From: Flammulina velutipes
Taxonomy: Eukaryota; Basidiomycota; Agaricomycetes; Agaricales; Physalacriaceae
Direction of reading: 5' to 3'
DNA: 64,000 bases
Assembly: GCA_011800155.1 (NCBI GenBank)
Contig: CM022373.1
Location: 1,612,001 to 1,676,000 of the forward strand
Made by a program: the position numbers and the translations under genes. Positions within the stretch are counted from its first letter, which is position 1. Each line of letters begins with the position of its first letter. Of this stretch, positions 13,701 through 21,591 are shown one piece after another. The notes under the pieces are model-generated. The model ran no database searches. It was given only the letters and a program-made list of their open reading frames with translations, and was not told where the DNA came from.

Positions 13701-13915
13701 TCATGCAGGACGACCGCGGACGCCAGCGCCGCTTCGATAACAAGCGCGAGAAAGGACGCGACAAGAAACAACGCAAGCGCGCGACGCGCAAGGGCAAGGG
13801 AAAATCACTCAAGGAGAGAGTTGATGTTGATCCCAAGCTCGAGAGGTTGAAGAAAGCACGGAAGGACGCTGACGATGGTCCGTCCCGCGCTGGTCCCTCC
13901 AAACGCAAGGATTAA
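4742..13915 (+). CDS. Gag-Pol polyprotein of element 1 (3057 aa, chromodomain-bearing, intact)
   Basis: Single uninterrupted frame. Order of parts (approximate residues): low-complexity acidic/Ser-rich N-terminus with a long Ser/Asp tract before a Lys/Arg block (1-460); Gag capsid-like helical region starting PEKYSGNANVRDFMRF (465-640); CX2CX4HX4C zinc knuckle (728-741); an unrecognised module (about 920-1340) with two related APYPG-containing repeats; aspartic protease with VDTGS (1406); reverse transcriptase with YLDD (1722); RNase H starting VTDG (1874); integrase HHCC finger and DDE core (about 2270-2445, including GIDFMGP, SDRDSLF, TERANR); chromodomain (2636-2695); and a 360-residue C-terminal extension ending in a Lys/Arg-rich tail. 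A typical Ty3 Gag-Pol is about half this length. No stop or frameshift is seen, so it may be active. Confidence 0.95.
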   Translation: MSSRYNLRRTRARANSVPASPSFVGEPENLGAYLQKSPFSDTSLLRNTNAAARRELEPEPEGAPVPNENAAPAGMQVPLSSPAESIMEKPQEAQEDIVQRVDYESEDSAESDASRHSWSTVTYHRRRSHKLVNKLSEPNISLSSAQKETVQKAEGKLSSKEAYLIKQRNQGLKIYEPGERMDSSEEEEPRRPDSPAIPHFGKGKGIDPRNWGNIFLDLDGSETVILQHAMLEQAKRALNGAKHFSSDVLLVDEEAPGTDASGDEFVKPQGVSTPISFGRHNSVDQVSQSGKGTQASDLAGSSSTRSFTPKNSTTSTSQPSGKKVKSVEITDEPSSDEPHHKRKKKSKHSRKNRESTPLTVNVEDRIRDVVEDRRKKPAAKSATEFLKPSAQIAVNSHLDRLLHGKRSSQPPNGPSDSSSSSESSSDSDSSSDSESSSSSSNSSSSSGRNRKRKSKKRKSKRTKRSILKPEPPEKYSGNANVRDFMRFVTDGTAYLRDGRVPKKSRVAKLARYLTGSAQDFYISRIADDVRHWRLKRFFTELYNHSFPLTYRLDQRRKLQRTYQNDRSVRQFVLELDELFNTVGVIDEREKVLKLWTGFSDRIQKGLWREKLSPESANYTNVVETAEMIEMIDGIGRKKDISSSRKSEHTAGSGRTFQERKKSNTVSSMQQTHGAGTSLRIPNQSSHGNPKRHNHKRHGEARKPEYKPKERRPELSDKKKEEYRADGRCFKCGEKGHMSYQCPSGKTVSGGKGNSPPGIHSSGIRVLEDDGETSHLDPIADIWTGSIRFALSEDYQEYYYSSDDESTVPSDTSSSGISNSEFAEVEDFLEDLLDREDRAYSVAASNSEFVPYVGYDLEETFRSSLEEFRDLRRKFQSYKSSEGDDSDSDLPRLSNVSESSSCSPTPLPSSNETSTSSSTMSNMVPLLQAISTNTRITGFQDYCGYVPYIPVRPFPDVNTNKATGRAFTISPTEYAYPTTTWDLGSALGIKQDDDTDNVKGAALSLAAFQRCNPVLSDGAYAVRNTYTAIEEFKKLLGNNGAHNSRYWNALANSYLVNHRITSLDKPVAEILTTWMTEAMSFTSIIRADQLATWNEPPFFDRRRFLPNYPDDRHYPVIRLDRYDVQGRGMWAYQSWDITFHYDLPMPGPPDCVGNIYESAAEYLLARGAPYPGENHDSYDQRSRSWVVYKTSESQHVIMDSYYYGTDGSEVRFPSDLLYDDNFNIVEYYAGLRAIQGGGDQELYEEGNRWVGMKTMVHLETDCVENLLALHAPYPGDRIDDFYRPRRFAARRDGDDIEVWDTHQGFRTRIPRRLLLNEKLDLAGFYRRRLETGNRSPGPDGVDELEGELDLLFSDLPEIHLHGVQVPRTQYAAVQRNSSRVKDSSRKVPRTIVLAVLLDGNPCRALVDTGSMADIISTTLLDQLKFTKIELEKPLALQLACQGSRSKINYQTRVRFQYQGIDDQRLFDVANVSGYDVILGTPWLHQYQVTVGFNKPRVIVGSKKCLPISEGDWVSKIASRGARIEEDELERCRKEIIEYARPLFKKAAETPLPPLRAINHRIPLIDKNKIYPWRPSKCPEKFRSQWAEKRDDYLRTGRWQTSTARNACPLMFLPKNDDPTRMRVVCDLRPRNANTQRLASPIPDVHGIRRRMANAVYRSTMDGSDAFEQIRTEPEDVENGAIATPDGIMVSHVILQGDTNGPATFQACMVHIFAPYIGRWMDVYLDDIVVYSDTLDKHMTHLKTAIDILAANKFYLAERKMKILVSEVKVLGCIVDDNGIRMDPHKVDSVLKWPTPTNRDLLRGFLGSVGYLADDVDSVRIPMGVLSTITGDAVPFRWGYTEQRAFEDIKRLVNAGGSRSRKPLDYSAGAPPVWLVTDGCATGIGAVVTQGLDWKTGTIAAYFSAKLNSAQQNYPVHEIEMLAGVEAMLRNRDILQGQQFTWVTDHRGLEYLLNQKDLSGRQARWMEKLSMFAFTVKYVPGVENVLADALSRIYSNESLGTVRARSEYTYHDVVDNDILGQLGVTMPLLAGAEGASNSITKDLDVAPVSLRERKAVSYAPPARNKRVLTESEAFAKRMKGKLVFKGPREQRAEGADGGIANALDQPLANAPDQPKVSLAAPPSQEPSMSQMGGQSYSETTDILAEPIVEPEADDPGVESSLQIDDVVEFQPGTSADSDQITNGSTMDSDVERPVSLNNIVSGGRAAIDLEGSIRNRYSKDVLFRAVLAKPKEFRNFESEDGLLYLRQQDARLLCIPDITIGGRSIREIVIDEAHSLLAHLGYRKTLSYLRSQVWWKTIVQDVEAYCKTCRTCSRIKPSSQKPFGLLQPLGPPSYPWEVIGIDFMGPLPVSKNRDGEFDSLTVIVDHLTGMVHLVPGRTTYKAKDVAELVFAEVYKHHGLPKAIVSDRDSLFTSQFWSHLHKLIGAKLKMSSAYHPETDGLTERANRTIEQMLRQCIAPNQKDWVSRLPAIEFAINLARSETTGYSPFFLNSGRIPRSMIWNNARNDEYPGVRVFAQKLKQSVIAAHDSILEARVKQTRDANRKRRPAPFTVDDLVYLSTAKISFPKGTARKLVPKYIGPYRILKDFGNESFRIDLPASLKRRDIHDVFHASKLRIHIPNDDRLFPGRLDTQVQPFEDGENEWAVDQITDHAGRGAHSCFLVKWKSGDSTWLPFDKVEHLHALSNYLEAMNVPSVDKLAKGRADLTEEETDEIFFGSVIAFGVPLATDQFELDKENIPPKWFIRRTEGIKGNARGKLLYRPLSYRRVLSPMAAPDYQDSYPLNLHADGGSIKLSEDGQYSWEDGVGKFTVGEEIVRGFINFSHELEQLDMVTDPYHRRPGTMYLRFAEVFNAYRSIRQKFVTYDPATGEIYRTPNYPVTYYHFFNSDNDPAWNVSPPVSDAGDMDADYSEDDEVSPPSAPVTKPRAPSPRPSPQRKVKTQGRDRGRPFPTPTSSNRRIDDRHDAAEFSFAGRKFRRGEQGVLMNLVFERLMQDDRGRQRRFDNKREKGRDKKQRKRATRKGKGKSLKERVDVDPKLERLKKARKDADDGPSRAGPSKRKD

Positions 13916-13950
13916 TGATGGGACTTCTGCAAGAAGCCCCGAAGGGCGTA

Positions 13951-14280
13951 TGTAACGACGGCGCCTAAACGCGACGTCACAAATCTCCCACACGCGATGC
14001 CTATCCTATTCCATTTCAGCATACGCGTTACTCGTTCCTTGTCCCTTAGTTCTACAGCCTCTTGTTTTAGCCTTCTCTTTTATCTCTTACTCACCTACTA
14101 TTACTCATACAATCTGCCCAGTATATATAGACTGCCAAACCGTCGAGTAGAAGTAGGAATACTTGAATTACCCCTTTACCCTGTCATTCGAGCGCCTCTG
14201 AGTTTCGAACCCTCGACACTCACCTCTTCGCTATATCCCGGTGTAGCGCTACCGTGACTCTCCGTCTCGCTATCGTTACA
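13951..14280 (+). repeat. 3' LTR of element 1
   Basis: 330-bp copy of 4247-4576, with no difference that I could find by reading. It lies 35 bp after the Gag-Pol stop; the intervening sequence is not a clean polypurine run. The target duplication CACGC follows at 14281. Confidence 0.93.
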
Positions 14281-14443
14281 CACGCACGCGCTGCATGGCC
14301 TTCTCCACTCTTCCAAGTTCTAATCCTCGAGCCCTACGCATGCGTCTCTTATCTGAATCTACGTTTACTCGGGATCCTTTTCAAATTCATGAACGCTACT
14401 TAACCTGCTGGAACTCTTTCGGAGCCTCTTGGGATACGTCGCC

Positions 14444-15006
14444 ATGGTTCAGCTGTCCTTCCTCTCCGCCTTTGCACTCCTCGCCACACTTGCGTCCGCT
14501 GCTCCCGTCGAGAAGCGCGCTTGGCCGGCCGGAAATGTGACCTGCGGGAGCAACGTCTATACCCTCGCCCAGGTCAAGTCTGCCACCTCAGCGGGTTACG
14601 CTCGTATTAACAGCCCGATTGGAAGCAGTAAGCTCCTTCGTTTCTCTCTTCCTAGCCACCTCTCGCTCACTCGTATGATAGACAGCTACCCCCACACCTT
14701 TAACAACTACGAGGGTCTCTCTATGTGGTGCTCTAGCGAGAGTGACTACAACGAGGTGCATACACTCCTACGTTGAGAGTTTGCAATGACTGACAATTAC
14801 TTCCAGTGGCCTATCTTGAAGAGTGGAACCTATAGCGGCGGAAGCCCTGGCGCTGACCGTGTCGTTTTCTCTGACAACGGGATCTACTGCGCGTACGTAC
14901 CAAACGGCGAATCAATGTTAACGCTCATCACTGATTTCCATTCGTTAGCGTTATCACCCACACCGGCGCTTCTGGCAACAACTTCGTGTCCTGCAAAGGC
15001 GATTAA
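14444..15006 (+). CDS. Secreted guanyl-specific ribonuclease, T1/N1 family
   Basis: Small extracellular RNase expected to cleave single-stranded RNA after G. Four exons (14444-14627, 14682-14755, 14807-14892, 14949-15006) give 133 aa. The N-terminus is a hydrophobic signal peptide (LSFLSAFALLATLASAAP) followed by a Kex2-type VEKR site, leaving a mature enzyme of about 107 aa. Family hallmarks are YPHTFNNYEG (catalytic His), a Glu in YNEWPIL, the GGSPGADRVVF Arg region and the ITHTGASGNNF His region. Cysteines near both ends fit the family disulphides. It is too short and lacks the long loops of sarcin-type ribotoxins, so I call it an ordinary RNase. Its natural promoter has been cut to about 158 bp by element 1. 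Confidence 0.93.
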
Positions 15007-15169
15007 GGCTGTACATTCTGTTGTAAAGTAGGACACCTGTCAAGCATTCATATGTACATCATTACTTCTTAAGTGTTGAGATAAATCTCCCGATGATCAG
15101 GGTTTGAAGTTCGAAAGGTAGCGTGTAACAATATGATTGTTGTGGCTACCAAAAAAACCAGAGAACGTA

Positions 15170-16507
15170 TCAATCTATCTTCCACTTCTCTGATGCAGCC
15201 CGCACCAATCGTCCCATATCCTCTCGGGCTTGCTTCTTGGCACTGGACGTAATCCCCTCCAACGCTTCCAGAGCAGCAGGAGACGTTTGGAGCGGGTCAA
15301 ATTCCAGCAAATGTCCATCCTTTGTCGAGATGGTGACGGAGTACGAACGCGTCTGCTGACGAGGTGTTTCGAAAGGGCGCTGTGGCTCAGGCTGGGAAGA
15401 CGAGCGCGACTCGGGAGGCTCTGGTTGCGATGAAGACGCGCGCGAAATGGGTCGGGAAGGGAGCTGAGTAAATGAGGGGTCCCGAGATATAGTGATATTG
15501 CTCCGTACACGCTTCAGTGTAGGCGCGATGGGTTCTGTCACGTCGTCTGCTGATTTGCTCCACTTTATGCCAAACTCTAGAGGATTGGCGAGAGGTGATC
15601 CGTTAACGCTGAGCATGCTTTCGTTGATTCGAGGCAAGCGAAGGGTGTTGTTGCCATTGGATGAGGGCGGTCGGACTATGCCTGGATAACCCGGTGTTTT
15701 TGGAGGCAATGTCGGGTTGAATGTCGACGATGACGGGACGCGGGACATCGACTGTTTGGAACTGGGCTGTTTGGAAGGGGACAGAGGGCGAGGGAGAGGT
15801 TTGGACTGTAGTGAAGTACCAGAGTTGAAAGGCGGACGGGGTTTCTGAGGGCTAGATGACGCGCCGGTGCGTGAAGATACGCGATTCTGTGGAGAGGTTT
15901 AGTAGGGGATCCAAGAGCTATTATGGAGGATGACCTTTCCGGGAGTCTTTAATGTGCCCGACATCAGCCTACCGCGTTGGGCGGTTCCAGGGCCTGTTGA
16001 AGAGCCTGCCTTCTTCGGTGAGACATCCATAAGTCGGGCTAGCAAGAATTTGAGTGTAGATGTAGGAAAGATTACAAGGACAGACCATTCTTGGTTGACC
16101 TAGATGATTCGGCAACGTTGTCCAAGTCGTCTTCCTGGCTTGGAATTCTTTTGCGCTTTCGCTCGAGTTCTTGGATATTTGGATCCTGTTCTGCACTGTT
16201 TATTCTCTCGCGTTGCACACCGCGTCGTGCGGCCTGGATGTCGCCGTTGTACTGGGCAAACTCTCGCATGGACATCGAACGAACTTCTTTGGGAATTCGG
16301 AGGATTTTTCCTTCTTGATGTATATTGAATGCTTCAAGTCTGTCCTGCAGCCATGCTCTGAACTGACGAGAGCGATGTTCGACTGTACGCTGATGAAGCC
16401 ACTGCGGTAAACTGGATGGAGGACTCACCTTCGTGATTCAAATTGGCAATAAGCTGTTTCTTTTCTTCCTCGCTGTACCTTTGAGACGAGCCTTTTGGGA
16501 AAGACAT
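15170..16507 (-). CDS. Borealin-like subunit of the chromosomal passenger complex
   Basis: Scaffold that with INCENP and survivin targets Aurora kinase to centromeres. Four exons (16507-16429, 16382-16086, 16038-15935, 15886-15170) join in frame to 398 aa with 46-48-bp introns. The N-terminal 80 residues match the borealin/Nbl1 helix pattern: EEEKKQLIANLNHEVEHR, RQFRAWLQDRLEAFNIH, RIPKEVRSMSMREF. The middle is disordered and rich in Ser/Pro; the last 60 residues form a second conserved block ending in SEKWKI. The 3' splice site of intron 1 was chosen because only it restores the HEVEHRSRQF join. The second intron is the least certain. The gene shares a 411-bp divergent promoter with TPS1. Confidence 0.85.
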
Positions 16508-16918
16508 GACGATGGTGCGCGACAAAGGCGAAGATGGTGGCGGTTAAGAGGACGATACAAGGTCACGTGCTACGCGTTGCAGTTACCACGACCAGTCTTG
16601 CCACGTGCAAGTTCTAATCTTGAACGTTCATATCCCGTTGTTCGCAATGTTCAGTGCTCTTCGCAGACCTTGTATCGACTCTGAAGAGAAGACGCGATAG
16701 AAGTTTCGCGAAATGCGGACCGGGATCCGGACCCTACGAGGATATGACGCATTGCAGTTGAAAACCTAGACTTGTCTTCATCCCACCACCATCTACCCTC
16801 TCTTCTGGTGAATCCTCGGAGCTATAGCTAGCCAGTCAACGATCCGAACGTTCGACGCCCATCCGATAATCCTTCCAAATCCGGCTCTTCGCCTCAATTC
16901 CTCTATCCTTATAACGCC
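16508..16918. promoter_or_regulatory. Divergent promoter between borealin and TPS1
   Basis: 411 bp between two start codons. The TPS1 side is pyrimidine-rich close to the ATG, as is common for fungal leaders. I see no STRE cluster that I would trust and no repeat. Confidence 0.55.
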
Positions 16919-18591
16919 ATGGCGTCTCCTGCTACCCCAAATATGGATTTCGCGCAGGGAGGACATCTAGTCGTCGTCTCCAACCGTCTGCCAATCACCA
17001 TCAACAAAGATGCCAACGGCGAGTACCACTTCAAAATGTCCTCGGGTGGGCTCGTCTCTGCCCTCAGTGGCTTCAAGAAATCACTCAACTTTACCTGGAT
17101 TGGCTGGCCCGGTTTCTTCATCCCCGTCAAGGACAGGGCGCACGTCGACAAGCGACTCATGGAGGAATACTCATGCCAGGCTGTCTACCTCGACGATGAC
17201 GTCGCAGACCGTCACTACAATGGCTTTTCCAATTCTATCCTCTGGCCGCTATTCCACTACCACCCCGGTGAGATGAACTTTGACGAGGAGAACTGGCTTG
17301 CGTACAGACAGGCCAATCTCGCCTTTGCAGAAGCCGTCAAGCTTCAGCTTAAGCCAGGATCCATGGTCTGGGTACAGGACTACCATCTCATGCTCCTCCC
17401 AATGCTTCTGCGCGGTCTTATTGACGGTACAAGCACCGGAAGTAGCACCGCGCTGGCCGAACTCTCTAGGATCACAGAGGGCATCGAGGGCGAAGACATT
17501 ACTGTGAGCAAGCCAGCAAGTATCCCAGGCATAAAGATCGGCTTCTTCCTCCACACCCCATTTCCCAGCAGCGAGATCTACCGGTCAGTCCGTTCCCGTC
17601 CGCATCTAGTATAGCTTCTTACACGCGTCTAGAATCCTCCCCGTTCGTCGCGAAATCCTCCTTGGCATCCTCTACTGCGATCTCATTGGCTTCCACACGT
17701 ATGACTACGCTCGTCACTTCCTCTCCTCATGCACCCGCATCCTCGGTCTCCCTACCATGCCTAATGGTGTCGAGTTTGAAGGTCGACTAGCCCATGTCGG
17801 CACCTTCCCCATCGGTATCGAGCCACAATCGTTCATTCAGGTATGTAAATACCACTTTGGCGAAAATAGCTCAAACTCACGCATGCTCGCAGAATCTCGA
17901 GAAAGAGTCCGTCAAACAGCGCATATCTCAGCTGGAGCAGCGCTTTGGCGGCGTCAAGGTCATTGTCGGCGTCGATCGCCTGGACTATATCAAAGGTGTC
18001 CCACAGAAACTTCATGGACTCGAACTCTTCCTCACCCAACATCCTGAATGGATCGGCAAGGTCGTCCTCGTACAGCTCGCGGTGCCTTCTCGGCAAGACG
18101 TCGAGGAGTACCAAAACCTCCGAGCCACCGTCAATGAGCTCGTCGGTCGCATCAACGGTCGTTTTGGCACTGTCGAATTCATGCCCATCCATTTCATGCA
18201 CAAGAGCTTGGCCTTCGATGAGCTCTGTGCACTTTACGCCGTCAGCGACGTCTGCCTTGTCTCCAGCACGCGCGATGGTATGAACCTCGTGTCATACGAG
18301 TACATCGCCTGTCAGCAGGCCAAACAGGGGGTCATGATCCTTAGCGAGTTTGCGGGTGCTGCTCAGAGTCTGAATGGATCGATAGTGGTCAACCCATGGG
18401 ACTCGCAGCAGGTGGCTGATGCGATCCACGAGGCGGTATCCATGGACTCTGAGACTCGAGCAGAAAACCATCGGAAACTGTTCAAGTACGTCAACAAGTA
18501 CTCGGCGTCGTTCTGGGGGAGCAGCTTCATCAAGGAGATGAGTAAGATTGAGGTTACCGAGGCGGTAGATGGCGAGGCAAAAGCGGTCTAG
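16919..18591 (+). CDS. TPS1: Alpha,alpha-trehalose-phosphate synthase (UDP-forming), TPS1
   Basis: Cytosolic GT20 glycosyltransferase that makes trehalose-6-phosphate from UDP-glucose and glucose-6-phosphate. Three exons (16919-17583, 17633-17840, 17893-18591) give 523 aa. Visible motifs: VVVSNRLPI at the N-terminus, the SSGGLVSAL loop, WIGWPG, FHYHPGEMNF, WVQDYHLMLLP, GFFLHTPFPSSE and, near the C-terminus, the DRLDYIKGVPQKL donor site and VSSTRDGMNLVSYEY. There is an insert of about 30 residues between the LMLLPMLLR helix and the PGIKIGFFLH strand, compared with the yeast enzyme. No phosphatase domain follows, so this is the synthase only. It ends 83 bp from the convergent arginyl-tRNA synthetase gene. 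Confidence 0.97.
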
Positions 18592-18674
18592 TAGAAAGCA
18601 CAATAGAAAGTCAAATACGTATTTTTAAGTCTACTTATCTTGGGCGGGAATGAATGTCATTAGAACTATTAAAT

Positions 18675-20601
18675 CTACATTCGCTCCAAAGGTCGAATAC
18701 TGAGCAACCTCATTGCAGCGCCGATGACATCCCGCGCCGACTCGTACATCCACATCCGTGCGCGAGCCTTTTCAATATCCTCCTCACCCTTCACCACAAC
18801 TGTCTCCCACGCACTTGAGATGGCATGTGCCAGTCTGAACGCGAATGTCACCACACCGCTCGGTTCGTGAGTCTTGAGTGCAACCTTGACGACGTCCGGA
18901 TACGTTGCTAGCAGGAAGATGATATCCCGTGCATGCTGACTTTCCGCGAGAGTCGAGATATCGATCTCAGACCGTGGTGGGAGAGGCAGGAGATGTGGGT
19001 TTTTCCTGCCAATGGACGAAAGCCTGACGTGTGCGTATTGCAGGTATGGCCCGGTGTCGCCCTCGAAGGACTTCATCCGGTCCCAGTTGAACGTGTAGTT
19101 GTTGATCCTAGAAAACGGTAGTGAGCACACCCTCTTTCGTACGGTGAAGGACGGGCGTACCGTTTTGCAGTCATATCCTGGATCTTGACGCCAGTGATAC
19201 CAATCTCCAGACTCGTAGTCTCTGGATCCTCGATAGCGTTGTACTTTTCCTCGTTCTTTTGCATCTGCTCATGCATGACGCTAGCAGCCTCCTTTATGAT
19301 CTGGTCAAGGAAGACGACGGTGCCTTTGCGCGTGCTCATGCCTTGTACAAGACCATAGTTGACGTGCTCGAGGTCCTTTGCCCACGGGAATTCCATGAGC
19401 TGGAGGACTTTGAAGAATTGATTGAGGTGGAGATCTTGTTGGGATGATACGACATAGATCATCTTGTCAAATTTGTACTTTTCGTATCGCTCGATTGCGC
19501 CACCGATATCCCGGGTGAGGTATATCGAGGTTCCATCTGAGGAATCATCAATGAGAGGATCGGTGAAGGAGGGAGTGGGGAATATCACCTTTTTTCCTGA
19601 GGACCGCACTACCCAGCTTCCACTTGTCGAGCTTTACTATTTTCGCGCCGTCGACATCGGTGATCAAGCCCATTTGGTCCAGACGATCCAGAGCCTTGTC
19701 CTGCCACTCCTTTCCAACCATGCTCTCGCCAGTGTAGACGTCAAACTTGACATTGAGACGCTCGTACTCATCCTCGTACTTCTTGACACTGAGTTCTCGC
19801 CAGACGCGCCAGTTCTTAAGTGCCTCCTCTTCACCATCCTCCATGCGCCTGAACCACCGTGCAGCGTCCGCCTTGACCTCTGGATTTGCTTCTGCGTCTT
19901 TATTGACCTTCACGTAGACGTCAAAGAGGTGCTTGATGGCGTCCTTTTCCAACTCTTCGCGAGAGCCATACTTTTCGAATCCAGTTGCGATGAGGCCAAA
20001 CTGGGTGCCCCAGTCGCCGAGGTAGTTCATGGAGATGACCTCCCATCCACAGCTCTTGTATAGATTTGCAAGGAATGCACCGATGATCGTGCTTCGAAGA
20101 TGACCGACGTGGAAAGACTTTGCGATATTGGGTGAAGAATACTCGATGATTATTTTCTTTCCGTTTCCCGAAGTGTTGGTGCCATACTCTGGCTTGCCGG
20201 ACGGGGAAGCGTAGGTAAGGGTGTGTACTTGGTCGAGGATGGTGCGGACGAGGGATTTTGTATTGAGCTGGAAGTGGAGGAAAGCTTTGTCGTGGACGAT
20301 GGAGGAGACGTATTCATCTGCTTGGAACTGAATAATTCAGATGGAAATGGAGCAGGGACATAAGCATGCTCACTTTGCTGGTGACCTGGCCTGCTAGCTC
20401 GTCGACTTTGCCTGGGAGGCGGAAGCGCGGTAATGCTATGGTAAAGTCGACGCCTTTCTTTCCGTAGTCAATGCCAGAATAAGCTTGTTCGATGGTGAGC
20501 GGGGGAAGGGCGTCTGCTACTTGTTTTGCGATTGCAGTTCTAAAGAGATCCATTGCACATCGCGAGGGATCAGTGTCTTTTATTGTCGGTAAAGACGCCA
20601 T
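18675..20601 (-). CDS. Arginyl-tRNA synthetase, cytosolic/mitochondrial type
   Basis: Class I synthetase charging tRNA-Arg. Four exons (20601-20374, 20327-19589, 19536-19161, 19107-18675) give 591 aa. The order is an N-terminal additional domain, the catalytic fold with the HIGH-type box HVGH (in SPNIAKSFHVGHLRST), NYLGDWGTQFG, TRDIGGAIER, the class-specific VQGMSTRKG segment, and the C-terminal alpha-helical anticodon-binding domain ending RLLSIRPLERM. It is the usual length for the fungal enzyme. An upstream in-frame stretch exists, but the ATG at 20601 is the first true one; an alternative mitochondrial leader cannot be excluded. Guanylate kinase lies 82 bp upstream in the same direction. 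Confidence 0.95.
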
Positions 20602-20683
20602 TCGAGGCAGACGATAGAAAGAACGAGTGAGGGGAGTAAAGAGAGCCACGGTGGTAGTAGAAATGCAAATAAAAACTAATTTG

Positions 20684-21377
20684 CTAATCGTCCAAAGAAG
20701 GAAGGTTATCTCCTGCGATCCTTTCACCCAATGCTACTTTTCTAAACAACTGGTATGCGCGCTCTACGTCGTCGTTGACGATGACCACGTCGTGAACGGG
20801 TCCTTTTGCATATTCAATCTCTTTCAACGCCGTCGCCAGTCGTTTCTGAACCGACGCCTCCGTTTCCGTTCCGCGACCCTGAAGCCGCTCTCTGAGTGCA
20901 GTCATCGATGGCGGCGATATAAAACAGTAAACGGGATCCAGCCTCGTCTGCTTGATCTGTTTGACGCCCTGCAACCACTGAGTACAGGACTGAGAACAGC
21001 GTGTGGCGACATACCTGCACTTCGATATCGAGAATACATCGACGGCCTTGTTGCTGTACGCTGTCGACGGTCGCGAAACTGGTGCCGTAAAAGTTGCCGG
21101 AGAATTCTGCATACTCGATAAACGCGCCATCGCTGATGAGGGATTTGAAATCGTCGACGTTGACGAAATGGTAGTCCTTTCCGTTTGATTCGCCTGGACG
21201 AGGAGAGCGAGTTGTATCTGCGGAAGCAATGAGAAAGACAGGGGTTGAGATGGAAGTTGACCGACGTGAAACTGAGAAACCGAACTTGTCTGGAAACTCT
21301 GCGAATAAGCGTTTCAAAAGAGTGCTTTTTCCGACGCCAGACGGCCCAAAAAGCAAGAGCGGCCGGATGAAATCCAT
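20684..21377 (-). CDS. GUK1: Guanylate kinase
   Basis: Converts GMP and ATP to GDP and ADP. Three exons (21377-21266, 21217-21015, 20968-20684) join to 199 aa with 46-48-bp introns. Motifs: Walker [20 protein letters not shown] (GMP-binding), [34 protein letters not shown], and the lid [10 protein letters not shown]. An ATG 24 bp further upstream is in frame, but the chosen start gives the usual short N-terminus. It is divergent from the STK32-like kinase, with 214 bp between the start codons. Confidence 0.96.
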
Positions 21378-21591
21378 GGTGGCGGTCAGACTATGGATCA
21401 CGCGTCACAGTGACCCTGAAGCAATGTGACAGAGCGTTGTTTCCCCTTTGTGTGTACTTTCCTTGTCCCTCCAGGCGTCGCTGCGATATCTGGCTTTTCC
21501 GCCGTCACCGTCTCCGCTTTCCTTCTCTTAACGGCCCTCCTTTACGCTGCAGGCTTAGCATTCGTTTGTCTCCATATATAACTAGCCAGCC

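Larger units (their letters stand above)
4247..14280 (+). mobile_element. Full-length Ty3/gypsy chromovirus-type LTR retrotransposon (element 1)
   Basis: 10,034-bp element with 330-bp LTRs (4247-4576 and 13951-14280) bounded by TGTAACG...CGTTACA, a perfect 7-bp terminal inverted repeat. It is flanked by a 5-bp target duplication CACGC (4242-4246 and 14281-14285). The two LTRs read identically wherever I compared them, including the whole 86-codon shadow frame, so insertion is recent. One uninterrupted Gag-Pol frame fills the interior. No conventional tRNA-complementary primer site starting TGG follows the 5' LTR, so self-priming or an unusual primer is possible. Confidence 0.95.

Noticed and set aside
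14444..15006. Ribotoxin (sarcin-type) identity for the secreted RNase
   Set aside because: Length and loops fit ordinary RNase T1; the long basic loops of ribotoxins are missing.
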